A stretch of 64,000 nucleotides of DNA from Nonomuraea sp. SYSU D8015 (lineage in GTDB: Bacteria; Actinomycetota; Actinomycetes; Streptosporangiales; Streptosporangiaceae). Numbering within the stretch: the first letter of the stretch is position 1; each line of letters starts with the position of its first letter. A model generated the notes under the pieces. The model ran no database searches and had not been told where the DNA came from. It saw only the letters and a list, made by a program, of their open reading frames with translations. The stretch covers positions 248,001-312,000 of the forward strand of contig NZ_VJYI01000005.1 of assembly GCF_008065375.1 (NCBI RefSeq), given 5' to 3'. The translations under genes were made by a program, and so were the position numbers. Positions 25,562-34,700 of this stretch are shown here, piece by piece.

Positions 25562-27811
25562 ATGCACCCCCTGCGGCCGGGTGATCCCGAGAAGGTGGGC
25601 GCGTACGTCATATCAGGACGGCTGACCGATGGGCCGCGGGGCGCGGCCTATCTCGGCAAGGAGTCCGACGACGCGCCGTTACGAGTGGTCAAGTTGTTGC
25701 CCCCGGCTCCGGAGGCCGGCAGCGACGACGTCGCTCGGCTCACCGGGGTGCAACGCGTGTCCAGCTCGTACGTGGCCAGGACGCTCGACGCCGGCAAGCA
25801 CGGCGACCAGCTGTACGTGGTGCGCGAGTACGTCGAGGGGCGGAGTCTGGCCGAGGTCGTGGCCGAGGACGGCCCGCTCGACGCCGACGCGCTGGAGCGG
25901 GTGGCGGTGGGCGTGCTCACCGCGCTGACCGCGGTGCACCTGGCCGGAATCACGCACCGCGGCCTGACCCCGCACAACGTGATCATCGGTCCCGACGGTC
26001 CCCGGGTGACGGACGTCGACCTGGGCGAGCCCGTCGGCGAGGTGGCGTATCGCGCGCCCGAGCAGCTCAGAGGGCTGGCGTACGGGCCGTACGCCGACGT
26101 GTTCTCCTGGGCCGCGGCGGTGGTGTTCGCCGCGACCGGGAAGCCGCCGTTCGGCGAGGACGAAGAGGCGGTGCTCAACGGGCAGCCCGAGGTGGGCGGC
26201 CTGTCCGAGCCGCTGCGCCGGGTGGTGCTGTCGTCGCTGGCCAAGGACGTCACGCCGCGCCCGACCACGTACATGGCGCTGCTGCAGCTCCTCGGCGACA
26301 AGCGGGGCGCGGCCGCCGGCGTCATGACGCGGAGCCTGCCGCCCCAGCCGGGCGCCCCGATCGAGGGCGTGCCGGTGCCGGGAGTGCCGCCCCTGGAGGG
26401 TGTGCCCGTACCGGGCGTGCCCGTGGCCGGAGGCCCCGTGCCGGGAGTGCCGCCGGTCGAGGGTATGCCTGTGCAGGGGATGCCGGGCGAGGGCGTGCCG
26501 CCGGCGGGGGCGCCCGTCCCGCCCCAGTCGACCTGGGGGCCGCCGGCCGTGCCCCCGGGCGCCCAGGGGCCCGGTCAGGGTGGCCCGGGTCCGATGGAAG
26601 GCGCGGCCCCGATGGAGGGCGTGCCGCTGCCGCCCTCAGGACCCATGTGGGAGCCGCCGCGTGACCAGGCGCGGCAGGCGCCGGTCCAGGGTCAGACGGT
26701 GCCGTCCCGCCAGCCGCGCAGGTTCCCGTTGGGGCTGGCCGCCGCGGTGGCCGCGCTGGCGCTGGTGTCCGGCGTGGGGCTCTGGGGCGCCAACCGGTAC
26801 GCCTCGACACAGCGCTTCGAGCCCGTGGCGGTGGTCGCGGCCCCGACGACCGAGGGTGCCGCGGCCGCCGAAGGCGCGGAAGGAGTGGACAACGGGGTCA
26901 CGCAGCCGGGCCAGAGCCAGCCCGAGCAGAGCCCGCCCGAGGTGACCGTGCCGTGGGCGAACACGCCGAGCGCCGGCCCGGACGACGTGGGCCCGATGGT
27001 GCTGCCCAACGAGTGGACGTCGCAGACGCCCACCCCGCCGGAGCTCAGCACCGTGCCGACGCCGCTGCCGATCAACACCCAGCCGGTCACGCAGCCGACG
27101 GCCGCCCGGCCGACGTCGGCCCAGCCCACGGTGACCGTGACGCAGACGCCGACGCCGACGCAGAGCCCGACGCCGACGCAGAGCCCGACACCCTCGAACG
27201 TCCGCACCCTCGGACCCGAGGAGAGTCCCACCGCGTCCGAGACCCCGACGCCCACGCCGACCGTCACTGTCACCCCGACGCCCACGCCGACCGTCACCGT
27301 CACCGCGACGCCCACCCCGACCGTCACCGTGACCAACGCCCCGCCGGCCAAGCCCACGCCGACGGCCAAGCCCACAGCAACGGCCAAGCCCACGCCGACG
27401 GCCAAACCGACCGCGACGCGCACGGCCACCCCGAAGCCGACCCCGACGTCGCCCAAGCCCAGCACGAGCAGCCCGCCTCCGCCGGCCCACAACCCCCACT
27501 CGCCGACCCAGGTCTGCGGTCCGGGCTTCTCCGTGCAGCGCTCCCAGGCCTTCGGCGGTGGCGAGACCTTCCAGCTGTACAACGGCTCCACCGGTGAGAA
27601 CTGCGTGGTCACCATGAAGACCACGGACATCGGCAAGCCCACCTACGTGAGCGCCACGCTCGAGGTGCAGGGCGGCGGGAGCCGGACCGAGAGCGGCCAG
27701 TTCGAGTACTACGCCGGGCCGGTCAAGCTGCCCGCCAAGGGCAAGTGCGTGAGGTTCTCCGGCAGTGCCGGACGCTTCGCCACCAGCGCCGACTGGGCCA
27801 ACTGCGGCTGA
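25562..27811 (+). CDS. Receptor-like Ser/Thr pseudokinase B with SapA-like ectodomain
   Basis: 749 residues; ATG 25562 follows AAGGGATAG, and an upstream TTG at 25544 is less likely. It is a paralog of the protein at 22212-24320 along its whole length. The kinase domain again has HRGLTPHN and TDVDL in place of HRD and DFG; here the first glycine of the P-loop is also changed (TDGPRG). A Gly/Pro/Val repeat segment, a transmembrane helix near 395-415, a PT stalk and the same C-terminal domain (CGPGF, NGSTGENCVVTMK, ESGQFEYYAGPVKLPAKGKC, WANCG) follow. Probably not a phosphotransferase. Ends at a strong terminator. Confidence 0.85.
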   Translation: MHPLRPGDPEKVGAYVISGRLTDGPRGAAYLGKESDDAPLRVVKLLPPAPEAGSDDVARLTGVQRVSSSYVARTLDAGKHGDQLYVVREYVEGRSLAEVVAEDGPLDADALERVAVGVLTALTAVHLAGITHRGLTPHNVIIGPDGPRVTDVDLGEPVGEVAYRAPEQLRGLAYGPYADVFSWAAAVVFAATGKPPFGEDEEAVLNGQPEVGGLSEPLRRVVLSSLAKDVTPRPTTYMALLQLLGDKRGAAAGVMTRSLPPQPGAPIEGVPVPGVPPLEGVPVPGVPVAGGPVPGVPPVEGMPVQGMPGEGVPPAGAPVPPQSTWGPPAVPPGAQGPGQGGPGPMEGAAPMEGVPLPPSGPMWEPPRDQARQAPVQGQTVPSRQPRRFPLGLAAAVAALALVSGVGLWGANRYASTQRFEPVAVVAAPTTEGAAAAEGAEGVDNGVTQPGQSQPEQSPPEVTVPWANTPSAGPDDVGPMVLPNEWTSQTPTPPELSTVPTPLPINTQPVTQPTAARPTSAQPTVTVTQTPTPTQSPTPTQSPTPSNVRTLGPEESPTASETPTPTPTVTVTPTPTPTVTVTATPTPTVTVTNAPPAKPTPTAKPTATAKPTPTAKPTATRTATPKPTPTSPKPSTSSPPPPAHNPHSPTQVCGPGFSVQRSQAFGGGETFQLYNGSTGENCVVTMKTTDIGKPTYVSATLEVQGGGSRTESGQFEYYAGPVKLPAKGKCVRFSGSAGRFATSADWANCG

Positions 27812-27820
27812 CCCCACACA

Positions 27821-27860
27821 GAGAACCCCTCCGGGCCGGCACCGGCCCGGAGGGGTTCTC
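27821..27860. terminator. Bidirectional hairpin terminator
   Basis: A perfect 19-bp inverted repeat (GAGAACCCCTCCGGGCCGG and its complement) with a two-base centre, located between convergent genes ending at 27811 and 27873. It should stop both transcripts. Confidence 0.9.
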
Positions 27861-27872
27861 CACGTACGGAGG

Positions 27873-28169
27873 TCAGGGGCGCAGGTTGCTCATCAACTCG
27901 TCCTTGGCGGCCGCGGCGGCCTCCTCCGCCTTTGACACGGCGGCCACGATCTCGTCGGCGAGGCGGCGGGCGTCCAGCCGCTTCCTGCTCAGCGGGCTGA
28001 TCTCCAGCTTGGTCAGGGTGCCGAGCGCGTCCGCGGTGGCCACGATGCGGCCCTCGTCGGCGCGGCCGACGAACTGGCGCGTGCTCCACTCGGCCGTCAT
28101 CTCCTCGGCCCGCCGGCCGGCCGCCGTGATCGCCTCCAGGCGCTCCATCAGCTCGTCCATCTCCTGCAC
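27873..28169 (-). CDS. YbaB/EbfC-like protein 1
   Basis: 98 residues, GTG start after GGAGGG. Small alpha/beta protein with the YbaB layout: helix, then strands containing VATADALGTLTKLEISP, then an Ala-rich helix. In mycobacterial ESX loci EspL is YbaB-like, so a secretion-related chaperone or regulatory role is plausible. It is three bases after a second YbaB-like gene. Confidence 0.75.
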   Translation of the reverse strand: MQEMDELMERLEAITAAGRRAEEMTAEWSTRQFVGRADEGRIVATADALGTLTKLEISPLSRKRLDARRLADEIVAAVSKAEEAAAAAKDELMSNLRP

Positions 28170-28172
28170 GGC

Positions 28173-28562
28173 TCATCCCTCCCGCAACACGCGCTGGATG
28201 TGGGACGCCAACGGGTCCTCCCCGGGCTGCGCGGACCACTCGGGGCCGACCAGGTCGCTCATCAGCTCTGTCAGCCGGTCGCCCATCGCGGCGCGGGCCG
28301 CGCCGACGGCCTCCATGACGGCGGCGGCCAGCTGGACGTGGTCGAGGTCGTTCAGGCCGCGCGAGTCGATGGTCAGCCCGAGCAAGCGGCCGGTGCCGGA
28401 GATCTTGGCGCGTACGATGCCGCGTTCGTCGGCGCCCTCCAGCCGCTCTCTCGCCAGGTCGTCCATCGTCCTGTTCAGCGCGCCGGTCCACTCGTTGATC
28501 TCGCGGAGCAGGCCGGTCACGTCGCCCTCCCTGCCCTCGGCGAATGCCTTGATCTCTTTCAT
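28173..28562 (-). CDS. YbaB/EbfC-like protein 2
   Basis: 129 residues, starting in an ATGA overlap with the preceding gene. The sheet region (VRAKISGTGRLLGLTID) and flanking helices match YbaB folds. The C-terminal 25 residues (GEDPLASHIQRVLREG) are an extension. It probably pairs with the neighbouring YbaB-like protein. Confidence 0.75.
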   Translation of the reverse strand: MKEIKAFAEGREGDVTGLLREINEWTGALNRTMDDLARERLEGADERGIVRAKISGTGRLLGLTIDSRGLNDLDHVQLAAAVMEAVGAARAAMGDRLTELMSDLVGPEWSAQPGEDPLASHIQRVLREG

Positions 28563-29395
28563 TCCTGCTCCGACGCGTGGACCCAGATGTCCTTGTTCTC
28601 GATGTTGCCCGAGAGGTCCAGGTCGCGTGCCCCCAGCTCGGGGTTGCCCGAGTTGTAGAAGGCGCCTCTCAGGTCGTTGAGCTTCAGCTCCAGCTTGTTC
28701 AGCTCGCCTTCGTTGGTGACGTAGATGTCGGCGAACTGCTTGAGGAGGTTGCCGAGCGCGCCCATGAAGAGGCCCGTCTGAGCCACCAGAGTGGCGCGCG
28801 CGACCGGATGCGCGCTCATGGAGGCCAGGGTCCTGAGGATCGGCGCCTGGGAGGCGTACAGGCCGAGGACCGACAGGTCGTACTCGGCCACCTCCTTGAA
28901 CTGGGACTGCATGCTGCTGCTCATGTCGTCGCTGACCTTGCCGAGCTGGCTGAACAGGCCGTTGACGTTGAACCGGACGTACTGCTGGAGCATCTCGGAC
29001 GCGTGGCCCTTCCAGTTCGGCGAGACGTTGTCGAAGTAGCCGCGCCACAGGTTCGACCTGCTGCCCTCCAGCGAGCCCGACATCTCCTTCCAGGTTTCCC
29101 GCCGGTCGTAGAAGAGGAACGGGTTGCCCAGGTTGAGCGTGGCGGCCACGTCCAGGGCGATCGCGCCCGCGCCGAGCAGTCCCATCGCCGGCCTGGTGGC
29201 CGCACGCAGAGGGTTCAGCCGGGCGATCAGGCGATTGAAGAAACCGTTGTCGGCACGGGCGGTGGCCGGTGGCACCGTGACGGTCTTGGTGACAGCGCCG
29301 TTGGAGTTGGCCAGATGGAGCTGCCCGCCGGTCGGCTGTGTGGTGCTCTGACCGGGGATGATCAGCTTGGGCGGCTGGTTCGAGGGAGTCGACAT
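28559..29395 (-). CDS. T7SS-associated protein with WXG-like motif
   Basis: 278 residues. A Pro/Thr-rich start, a hydrophobic segment (AMGLLGAGAIALDVAATLNL, about 71-90), and a helical region with NWKGHASEMLQQYV, the same Trp-Lys-Gly turn seen in WXG proteins. A further Ala/Leu-rich helix lies near 190-215. It may be membrane-associated with a WXG-type domain. No family is recognised. Coupled to the YbaB-like genes downstream. Confidence 0.6.
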   Translation of the reverse strand: MSTPSNQPPKLIIPGQSTTQPTGGQLHLANSNGAVTKTVTVPPATARADNGFFNRLIARLNPLRAATRPAMGLLGAGAIALDVAATLNLGNPFLFYDRRETWKEMSGSLEGSRSNLWRGYFDNVSPNWKGHASEMLQQYVRFNVNGLFSQLGKVSDDMSSSMQSQFKEVAEYDLSVLGLYASQAPILRTLASMSAHPVARATLVAQTGLFMGALGNLLKQFADIYVTNEGELNKLELKLNDLRGAFYNSGNPELGARDLDLSGNIENKDIWVHASEQE

Positions 29396-29415
29396 CCAGA
29401 TCCTTCTCAGTTCTT

Positions 29416-30093
29416 TCAGCCGGGACGTTCGGCGTTCCGGTAGTTCTGCGCCGCCCTGGTGACCTTCTCGCTGTCCTTGTCGAGCACACCTCGCAGGATC
29501 CCCGCGCTGTCACGCCAGGTGTCGGAGATGGTGTTGTAGCGGCCGACGAACATCCGGCCGACGAGGGGGACGCCCGCCAGCGGGACCAGGTTCCAGCCCT
29601 CGAAGCGGGGGGTGCGCTCCTTGACCAGGTTCACGCCTTGGGCCGCGCCGCTCATGGACCCGGCGAACGCGTCGATCGAACCGGTCCGGGTCTCGTACCC
29701 GGGAAGGTTCGACTTGTCGCCGGAGCCGTTTCCCGCAGGCTTGTCAGGACTGGGGCGAGGGCCGGCGCTGGGCGTCGCCGTGAGCCGCAGCGACGGCGGC
29801 AGGCACACGGGCGGCGGGCACTTGGGGGCGTGCGGGCACGGGCTGACCATCGACGGGCTCGGCGTGGGCGTCCCCGACGTGCTCGGTGTCGGGGACGGCG
29901 TCGTGCTCGGTGTGGGGGACGGCGTCGTGCTCGGAGGCGTCGTCGAAGGAGACGGCGTGGGCGACGGCGTCCCGCTGGTCGGCGGGGTGCTCGGCGTCGG
30001 GTTGGGCGTGCTGGAAGCGGGCGTCGAAGGGCTCGGTGAGGCGCCGCCCGTCGGGGACGGGCTCGCGCTGGTGGACGGAGGATCAGTCGACAC
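29416..30093 (-). CDS. Ser/Thr/Pro-rich protein with C-terminal T7SS signal
   Basis: 225 residues from a GTG. Residues 1-80 are almost only S, T, P and G, a disordered segment with no signal peptide. A short Cys-containing stretch (PCPHAPKCPPPVC) follows. The C-terminal helices (ISDTWRDSAGILRGVL) end in AAQNYRNAERPG, which holds a YxxxE motif of the kind that directs type VII export. Likely a secreted substrate; function unknown. Confidence 0.6.
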   Translation of the reverse strand: MSTDPPSTSASPSPTGGASPSPSTPASSTPNPTPSTPPTSGTPSPTPSPSTTPPSTTPSPTPSTTPSPTPSTSGTPTPSPSMVSPCPHAPKCPPPVCLPPSLRLTATPSAGPRPSPDKPAGNGSGDKSNLPGYETRTGSIDAFAGSMSGAAQGVNLVKERTPRFEGWNLVPLAGVPLVGRMFVGRYNTISDTWRDSAGILRGVLDKDSEKVTRAAQNYRNAERPG

Positions 30094-30198
30094 CCGATCT
30101 TTGTATCACCGCGAAATGTCGCTTAAATCGGCATTTGCCCAGGTGAAGGGCATTGTGCGATCATCCTTCACGTTGTCGTAACCCGGTGTTTCCCTGGC

Positions 30199-31335
30199 TC
30201 AGTAGGGCCGGTAGCCGCCGCCCCGCTCCAGGGACGAGATGCCGGGGTGGCCGGCGAGGTTGCCGTAGCGGCTGTAGGTGTACAGGACGCCGGCGATGAT
30301 GTTGTCCACCGGCTCCCGGATCTGGCCGTACCCGGGCAGCGCGTGCGCGTTGAAGGTGGGCGGGATGGTCTGCATCAGTCCCTGGGACGGCACGCCGTTC
30401 TTGGCGTTGATGTCCCAATTGTTGATGGCGTTGGGGTTGCCGCCGGACTCGTGGTAGATGATCGTCCAGATGCGCTGGATGTCCTTGGGGTCGTTCGGGT
30501 CCAGGTCGCTCACGTCCAGCCCCCTCTGCCGCATGATCGCGGCCATCTCGGGCGACTTGATGATCGTGAGGGCCTGCTTGATCCACTCGACGACCTGAGC
30601 CTTGGGCGCCGGGGCGTTGCCGTACGACGACGGCGCGCCGGCGCCGCCTCCGCCACCTCCCGAGCCGCCGCCCCCGGGGCCGCCGTCCCCAGGGCCGTTC
30701 AGGCCGCCGGGATTTCCTGTCGAGGCGAGCGTGGTGGTGGGGTTGTAGCTTCCGATCTTCCGCCAGTCGACCTTGTGCGTGCCTTCCTTGAAGTCGGCCC
30801 CGTCGGGCTGCGGGATGCCCTTGAAGAAGGTGAATCCCTCGCCGAGTTGCTCGCCGAGCGCCTTCTTGGCGGAGGCCACGGCGTCCTGGGCGTCCCGGAT
30901 GGCGTCGTCGGCCTGCTTGACCGGGTCGCCCTGCAGCGCCGAGGCGACATGCCTGTCGATGTCGGCCGCGGTGGCGTCGGGGTGCTTGTTCTTGTAAGCG
31001 GTCTGCGCCGCGCTCGCCTGGCTGTGCAGGTTCGTGATCGTGTTGTGGGCGCTCTCCAGCTTGCCGGCGGCCTCGTCGAGCGCCGAGGCGCACGTGGTGA
31101 GCGCTCCCTTGAGGTTGTTGCCCGCTTTCGGGTAGGCGGCCATGTACGAGGCGAAGGCCTCGGCCGACGCGCCCCGCCAGGCCTTGCCGACCTCGCTGAC
31201 GTACCGGGGGAGCCGGTTCATCGAAGTGGAGACGTGGTCGCCAACCGCGCGCAGACCGGCGGCGATGTTCCTGATCGCCTTCGGGTCGCCGTCGACCTTG
31301 GCCAGCTTCCCGGCCAGCGTCTGGACGATGCTCAT
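30199..31335 (-). CDS. T7SS-type effector: WXG-like N-terminus with lytic transglycosylase domain
   Basis: 378 residues, coupled by ATGA to the small gene upstream. The N-terminal WXG-like hairpin (GKAWRGASAEAFASYMAAY) aligns with that of the NlpC protein at 15936-17015. A Gly/Pro linker at about 205-245 leads to an SLT-type lytic transglycosylase: catalytic Glu296 in YHESGGNPNA, then GLMQTIPPTF and an AGVLYTYSRYG motif. No signal peptide. Predicted secreted muramidase. Confidence 0.85.
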   Translation of the reverse strand: MSIVQTLAGKLAKVDGDPKAIRNIAAGLRAVGDHVSTSMNRLPRYVSEVGKAWRGASAEAFASYMAAYPKAGNNLKGALTTCASALDEAAGKLESAHNTITNLHSQASAAQTAYKNKHPDATAADIDRHVASALQGDPVKQADDAIRDAQDAVASAKKALGEQLGEGFTFFKGIPQPDGADFKEGTHKVDWRKIGSYNPTTTLASTGNPGGLNGPGDGGPGGGGSGGGGGGAGAPSSYGNAPAPKAQVVEWIKQALTIIKSPEMAAIMRQRGLDVSDLDPNDPKDIQRIWTIIYHESGGNPNAINNWDINAKNGVPSQGLMQTIPPTFNAHALPGYGQIREPVDNIIAGVLYTYSRYGNLAGHPGISSLERGGGYRPY

Positions 31336-31640
31336 GCGCCGGAGGCCCCCTCGGCGCCGCGGTAGTTGGTGACGACCTCGCCGAGCGCCGTGTCGACGTT
31401 CTTCAAGCGGTTGCGTCCCTCGCCGAGCTCGTGCTTGACCGAGTTCCACACCTCATCGATCTTGGTGGCCAGGTCGCCCGCGCCTTCGAGCTTGCCGAAG
31501 ATGCCGGCGTCGGTGGCGCCGCTCGGCGCCGTGGCCTTGCCGTCCACGAACGCGTCATTGAAGTCGAGCATGTTCCGGACGCGGGTCGCCTGTCGCCCGC
31601 ACTCCTCGATCGCCCGGACATGTACATCCACAAACCCCAT
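31332..31640 (-). CDS. Small EspC-like partner with YxxxE motif
   Basis: 102 residues, ATG after GGGGAG. Helical, with an IFGKLEGAGDLATKIDEV turn and a C-terminus of VTNYRGAEGASGA that holds the YxxxE export motif. Paralog of 17015-17314. The adjacent transglycosylase lacks the motif, so this protein probably supplies the export signal for the pair. Confidence 0.75.
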   Translation of the reverse strand: MGFVDVHVRAIEECGRQATRVRNMLDFNDAFVDGKATAPSGATDAGIFGKLEGAGDLATKIDEVWNSVKHELGEGRNRLKNVDTALGEVVTNYRGAEGASGA

Positions 31641-31710
31641 GGAACTCCCCGACTGTGTATGAAGCACAGGAGGGCCGAGCATAACGGACACCGTTCTGCC
31701 CGGCCATGGA

Positions 31711-34700
31711 CTACACCTGCTCCAGGTACGCGGTCTGGATCAGGCGGGAGCCGAACCTCCTGTCGACGTAGAAGCCGCGGCCGACGGGCAGCGGCTGCGG
31801 GCGGATGTTGCCGAAGAGCTGGCCTTCATCCCGGTTGCCCGACATGATCAGCGCCGGGCTGGCCATCTCCTTCAGCCGCTGGACGGCCGAGTCGTACATC
31901 GCCCGGCTGGCGCCGCCGCTCTGCCGGGCCAGCACCAGGTGCAGGCCGATGTCCCGAGCCTGCGGAAGGAGCTCGGCCAGCGGCTGCAGCGGGTTGTTGG
32001 ACGTGGCCACGAGGTCGTAGTCGTCCACCACGATGTACAGGTCCGAGCCCTGCCACCAGCTCCGCTCCCGCAGCTGCTCGGGCGTGAGATCGGCCGGCGG
32101 CAGGCGCTTCAGCAGGGCGGACCGCGCGTCCTGGATCAGCTCCGTGGCGGCCGTGCTGGAGGCGGCGTAGCCGATGCGGTGCTCGGTCACCGCGGTGTCC
32201 AGCAGCGAGCGCCGGTAGTCGATCACGATCATCATGGCTTCGTGTGGCGTCTTCCTCGCGACCACGCCCTCCATGATGAGCTTGAGCACGTTGGACTTGC
32301 CGCACTCGTTGTCGCCGAACACGATGAAGTGCGGATCGGTCTCGAAGTCGAGCGTGACCGGCGAGAGCGCGTCCTCGTCGATGCCAATCGCGATGCGGTG
32401 CGGGCCCGTCAGCTCCGGCCCCGGCATAGCGGCCGCGGGCAGCAGCGACGGCAGCAGGCGCACCGGCGGCGCCTTCGGCCCCTGCCAGGACTGCCGCACG
32501 ATCTCCACCACCGACCGCAAGCCCTCGGAGACGTCCTCGGCGCTCTGCTGCCCGTCGATCCGCGGCAGCGCGGCGAGGAAGTGCATGCCGTCCCTGGTCA
32601 GGCCGCGGCCCGGCACTCCCTCGGGAACGGCGAGCGACGCCTTCCTGCTGATCTCCGACTCGTACGCGTCGCCCAGCTTGAACTCGATCCTGGTGCCGAA
32701 CAGGTCCCTGATGCCGGAGCGGAACTCCGACCACTTGTTGGTCGCCGCCACCACGTGGATGCCGTAGCCGAGCCCGCGCGCCGCCAGGTCGGTGATCACG
32801 CCCTCCAGGCTCTCGAACTCCTGCCTGATCGTCAGCCATCCGTCGATGACCAGGAACACGTCGCCCCAGCCGTCGCTCTGAGCGCTGCCATCGGCCACCA
32901 TCCGCCGGTAGGTGGCGATGGAGTCGATGCCGCGCTCGGTGAAGCTCCGCTCCCGCTGCTGCAGCAGCGCCGCCACCTCGGCGACGGTTCTGCGTACCCG
33001 GTCGCCGTCGAGCCTGGTGGCGACGCCGCCCACGTGCGGCAGCCCCTCCAGTGCCGCGAGGCCGCCGCCGCCGAAGTCGAGGCAGTAGAACTGCACCTCG
33101 CGCGGGGTGTGGGTGAGCGCCATGCCGGCGATCAGCGTGCGCAGCACGTTGCTCTTGCCGCTCTGCGGCCCTCCGGCCACGCCGACGTGCCCGGCGGCGC
33201 CGGACAGATCCAGCCAGTACGGATCCCGCCGCTGCTCGAACGGCCGGTCGATGATCCCGACGACGGCGTGGAGCTTGCCCCTGCCGTGCCAGCCGGGCGT
33301 GGACAGGCCGAGCTCAGGCGTGACGGACAGCGGCGGCAGCAGGTGTGCCAGCGTGGCCGGCTCCCCGAGCGGCGGCAGCCAGATGCGGTGGGCCGCCGGC
33401 CCGTGTCCGGCCAGGCGCTGCACGACGATGTCGAGCAGGCTGGCCTGGGAGGAGCGCTCGTCCACCTCCGCGGCCGCCGGGGCCTCCTTGGGCGGCTCCT
33501 TCACGACGGGGAGCGGCACGTACGCCGAGCCGTACTCCACGACCTGGCGCAGGACGGTGTGGCCGTCCTCGGAGCCGGGACGGTGGGAGTCCACCTGGTG
33601 GGGGCCGGACACGTACGCGGCCTTGAACCTGGTCATGCCGGTGGTGTCGAACTTGAGGTAGCCGTTGCCCGGTGCCGAGGGCAGCTCGTAGGCGTCTGCC
33701 ACGCCCAGCACCACCCGGCTCTCCATCGCGGAGAAGGTCCGCAGGCCGATTCGGTACGACAGGTGGGTGTCCAGGCCGCGCAGCCGCCCCTCCTCCAGGC
33801 GCTGCGAGGCCAGCAGCAGGTGCACGCCGAGCGAGCGGCCCAGCCGGCCGATCATCACGAACAGGTCGATGAACTCCGGCTTGGCCGACAGCAGCTCGCT
33901 GAACTCGTCGAGCACCACGAACAGCGTCGGCAGCGGCGCCAGCTCCGCCCCCTGCTCCCTGGCCCGCTCGTAGTCGCGCAGCGAGGCGTAGTTGCCCGCC
34001 GCGCGCAGCAGCTCCTGCCTGCGCACCATCTCGCCGTGCAGCGCGTCGTGCATGCGGTCGACCAGCGGGAGCTCGTCCTCCAGGTTGGTGATGACCGCCG
34101 AGACGTGGGAGAGCGACTCCAGCCCCAGGAAGGTCGCGCCGCCCTTGAAGTCGACCAGGACGAAGTTGAGAATCTCCGACGAGTGCGTGACCGCCAGGCC
34201 GAGCACCAGCGTCCGCAGCAGCTCGCTCTTGCCGGAGCCGGTGGCTCCGATCACCAGGCCGTGCGGCCCCATGCCGCCCTGCGCCGATTCCTTGATGTCG
34301 AGTTCCACGACCCGGCCGTCGGCTCCGAGCCCGATCGGCACCCGAAGCCTGTTGCGGCCGGCCCGCGGCCGCCAGGTGACGGACGGGTCCAGGTGGGTGG
34401 GATCGCCGACGCCCAGCAGCTCGGTCAGCGTGGTGTTGACCGACAGCACGTCCTCGGCCTCGCCGCCGGAGGACGTCGAGGCCCGCAGCGGCGCGAGCTG
34501 CCTGGCCAGGCCCTCCGCCCGCAGATAGTCGAGCCGGTCGGGGTCGCCGAGCCGCGTCCGGTGCTCCTTGCCCGCGTGGTCGATCTTCACCATGTGGAAG
34601 CCGTCCGGCCGGATGTCCAGCCGCAGGGTGTTGGCCTCCTCCACGTCGGCGGTCGAGCCGGACAGGTCGATCACGGTCACGCCCTGGATGGCGTCGGTGC

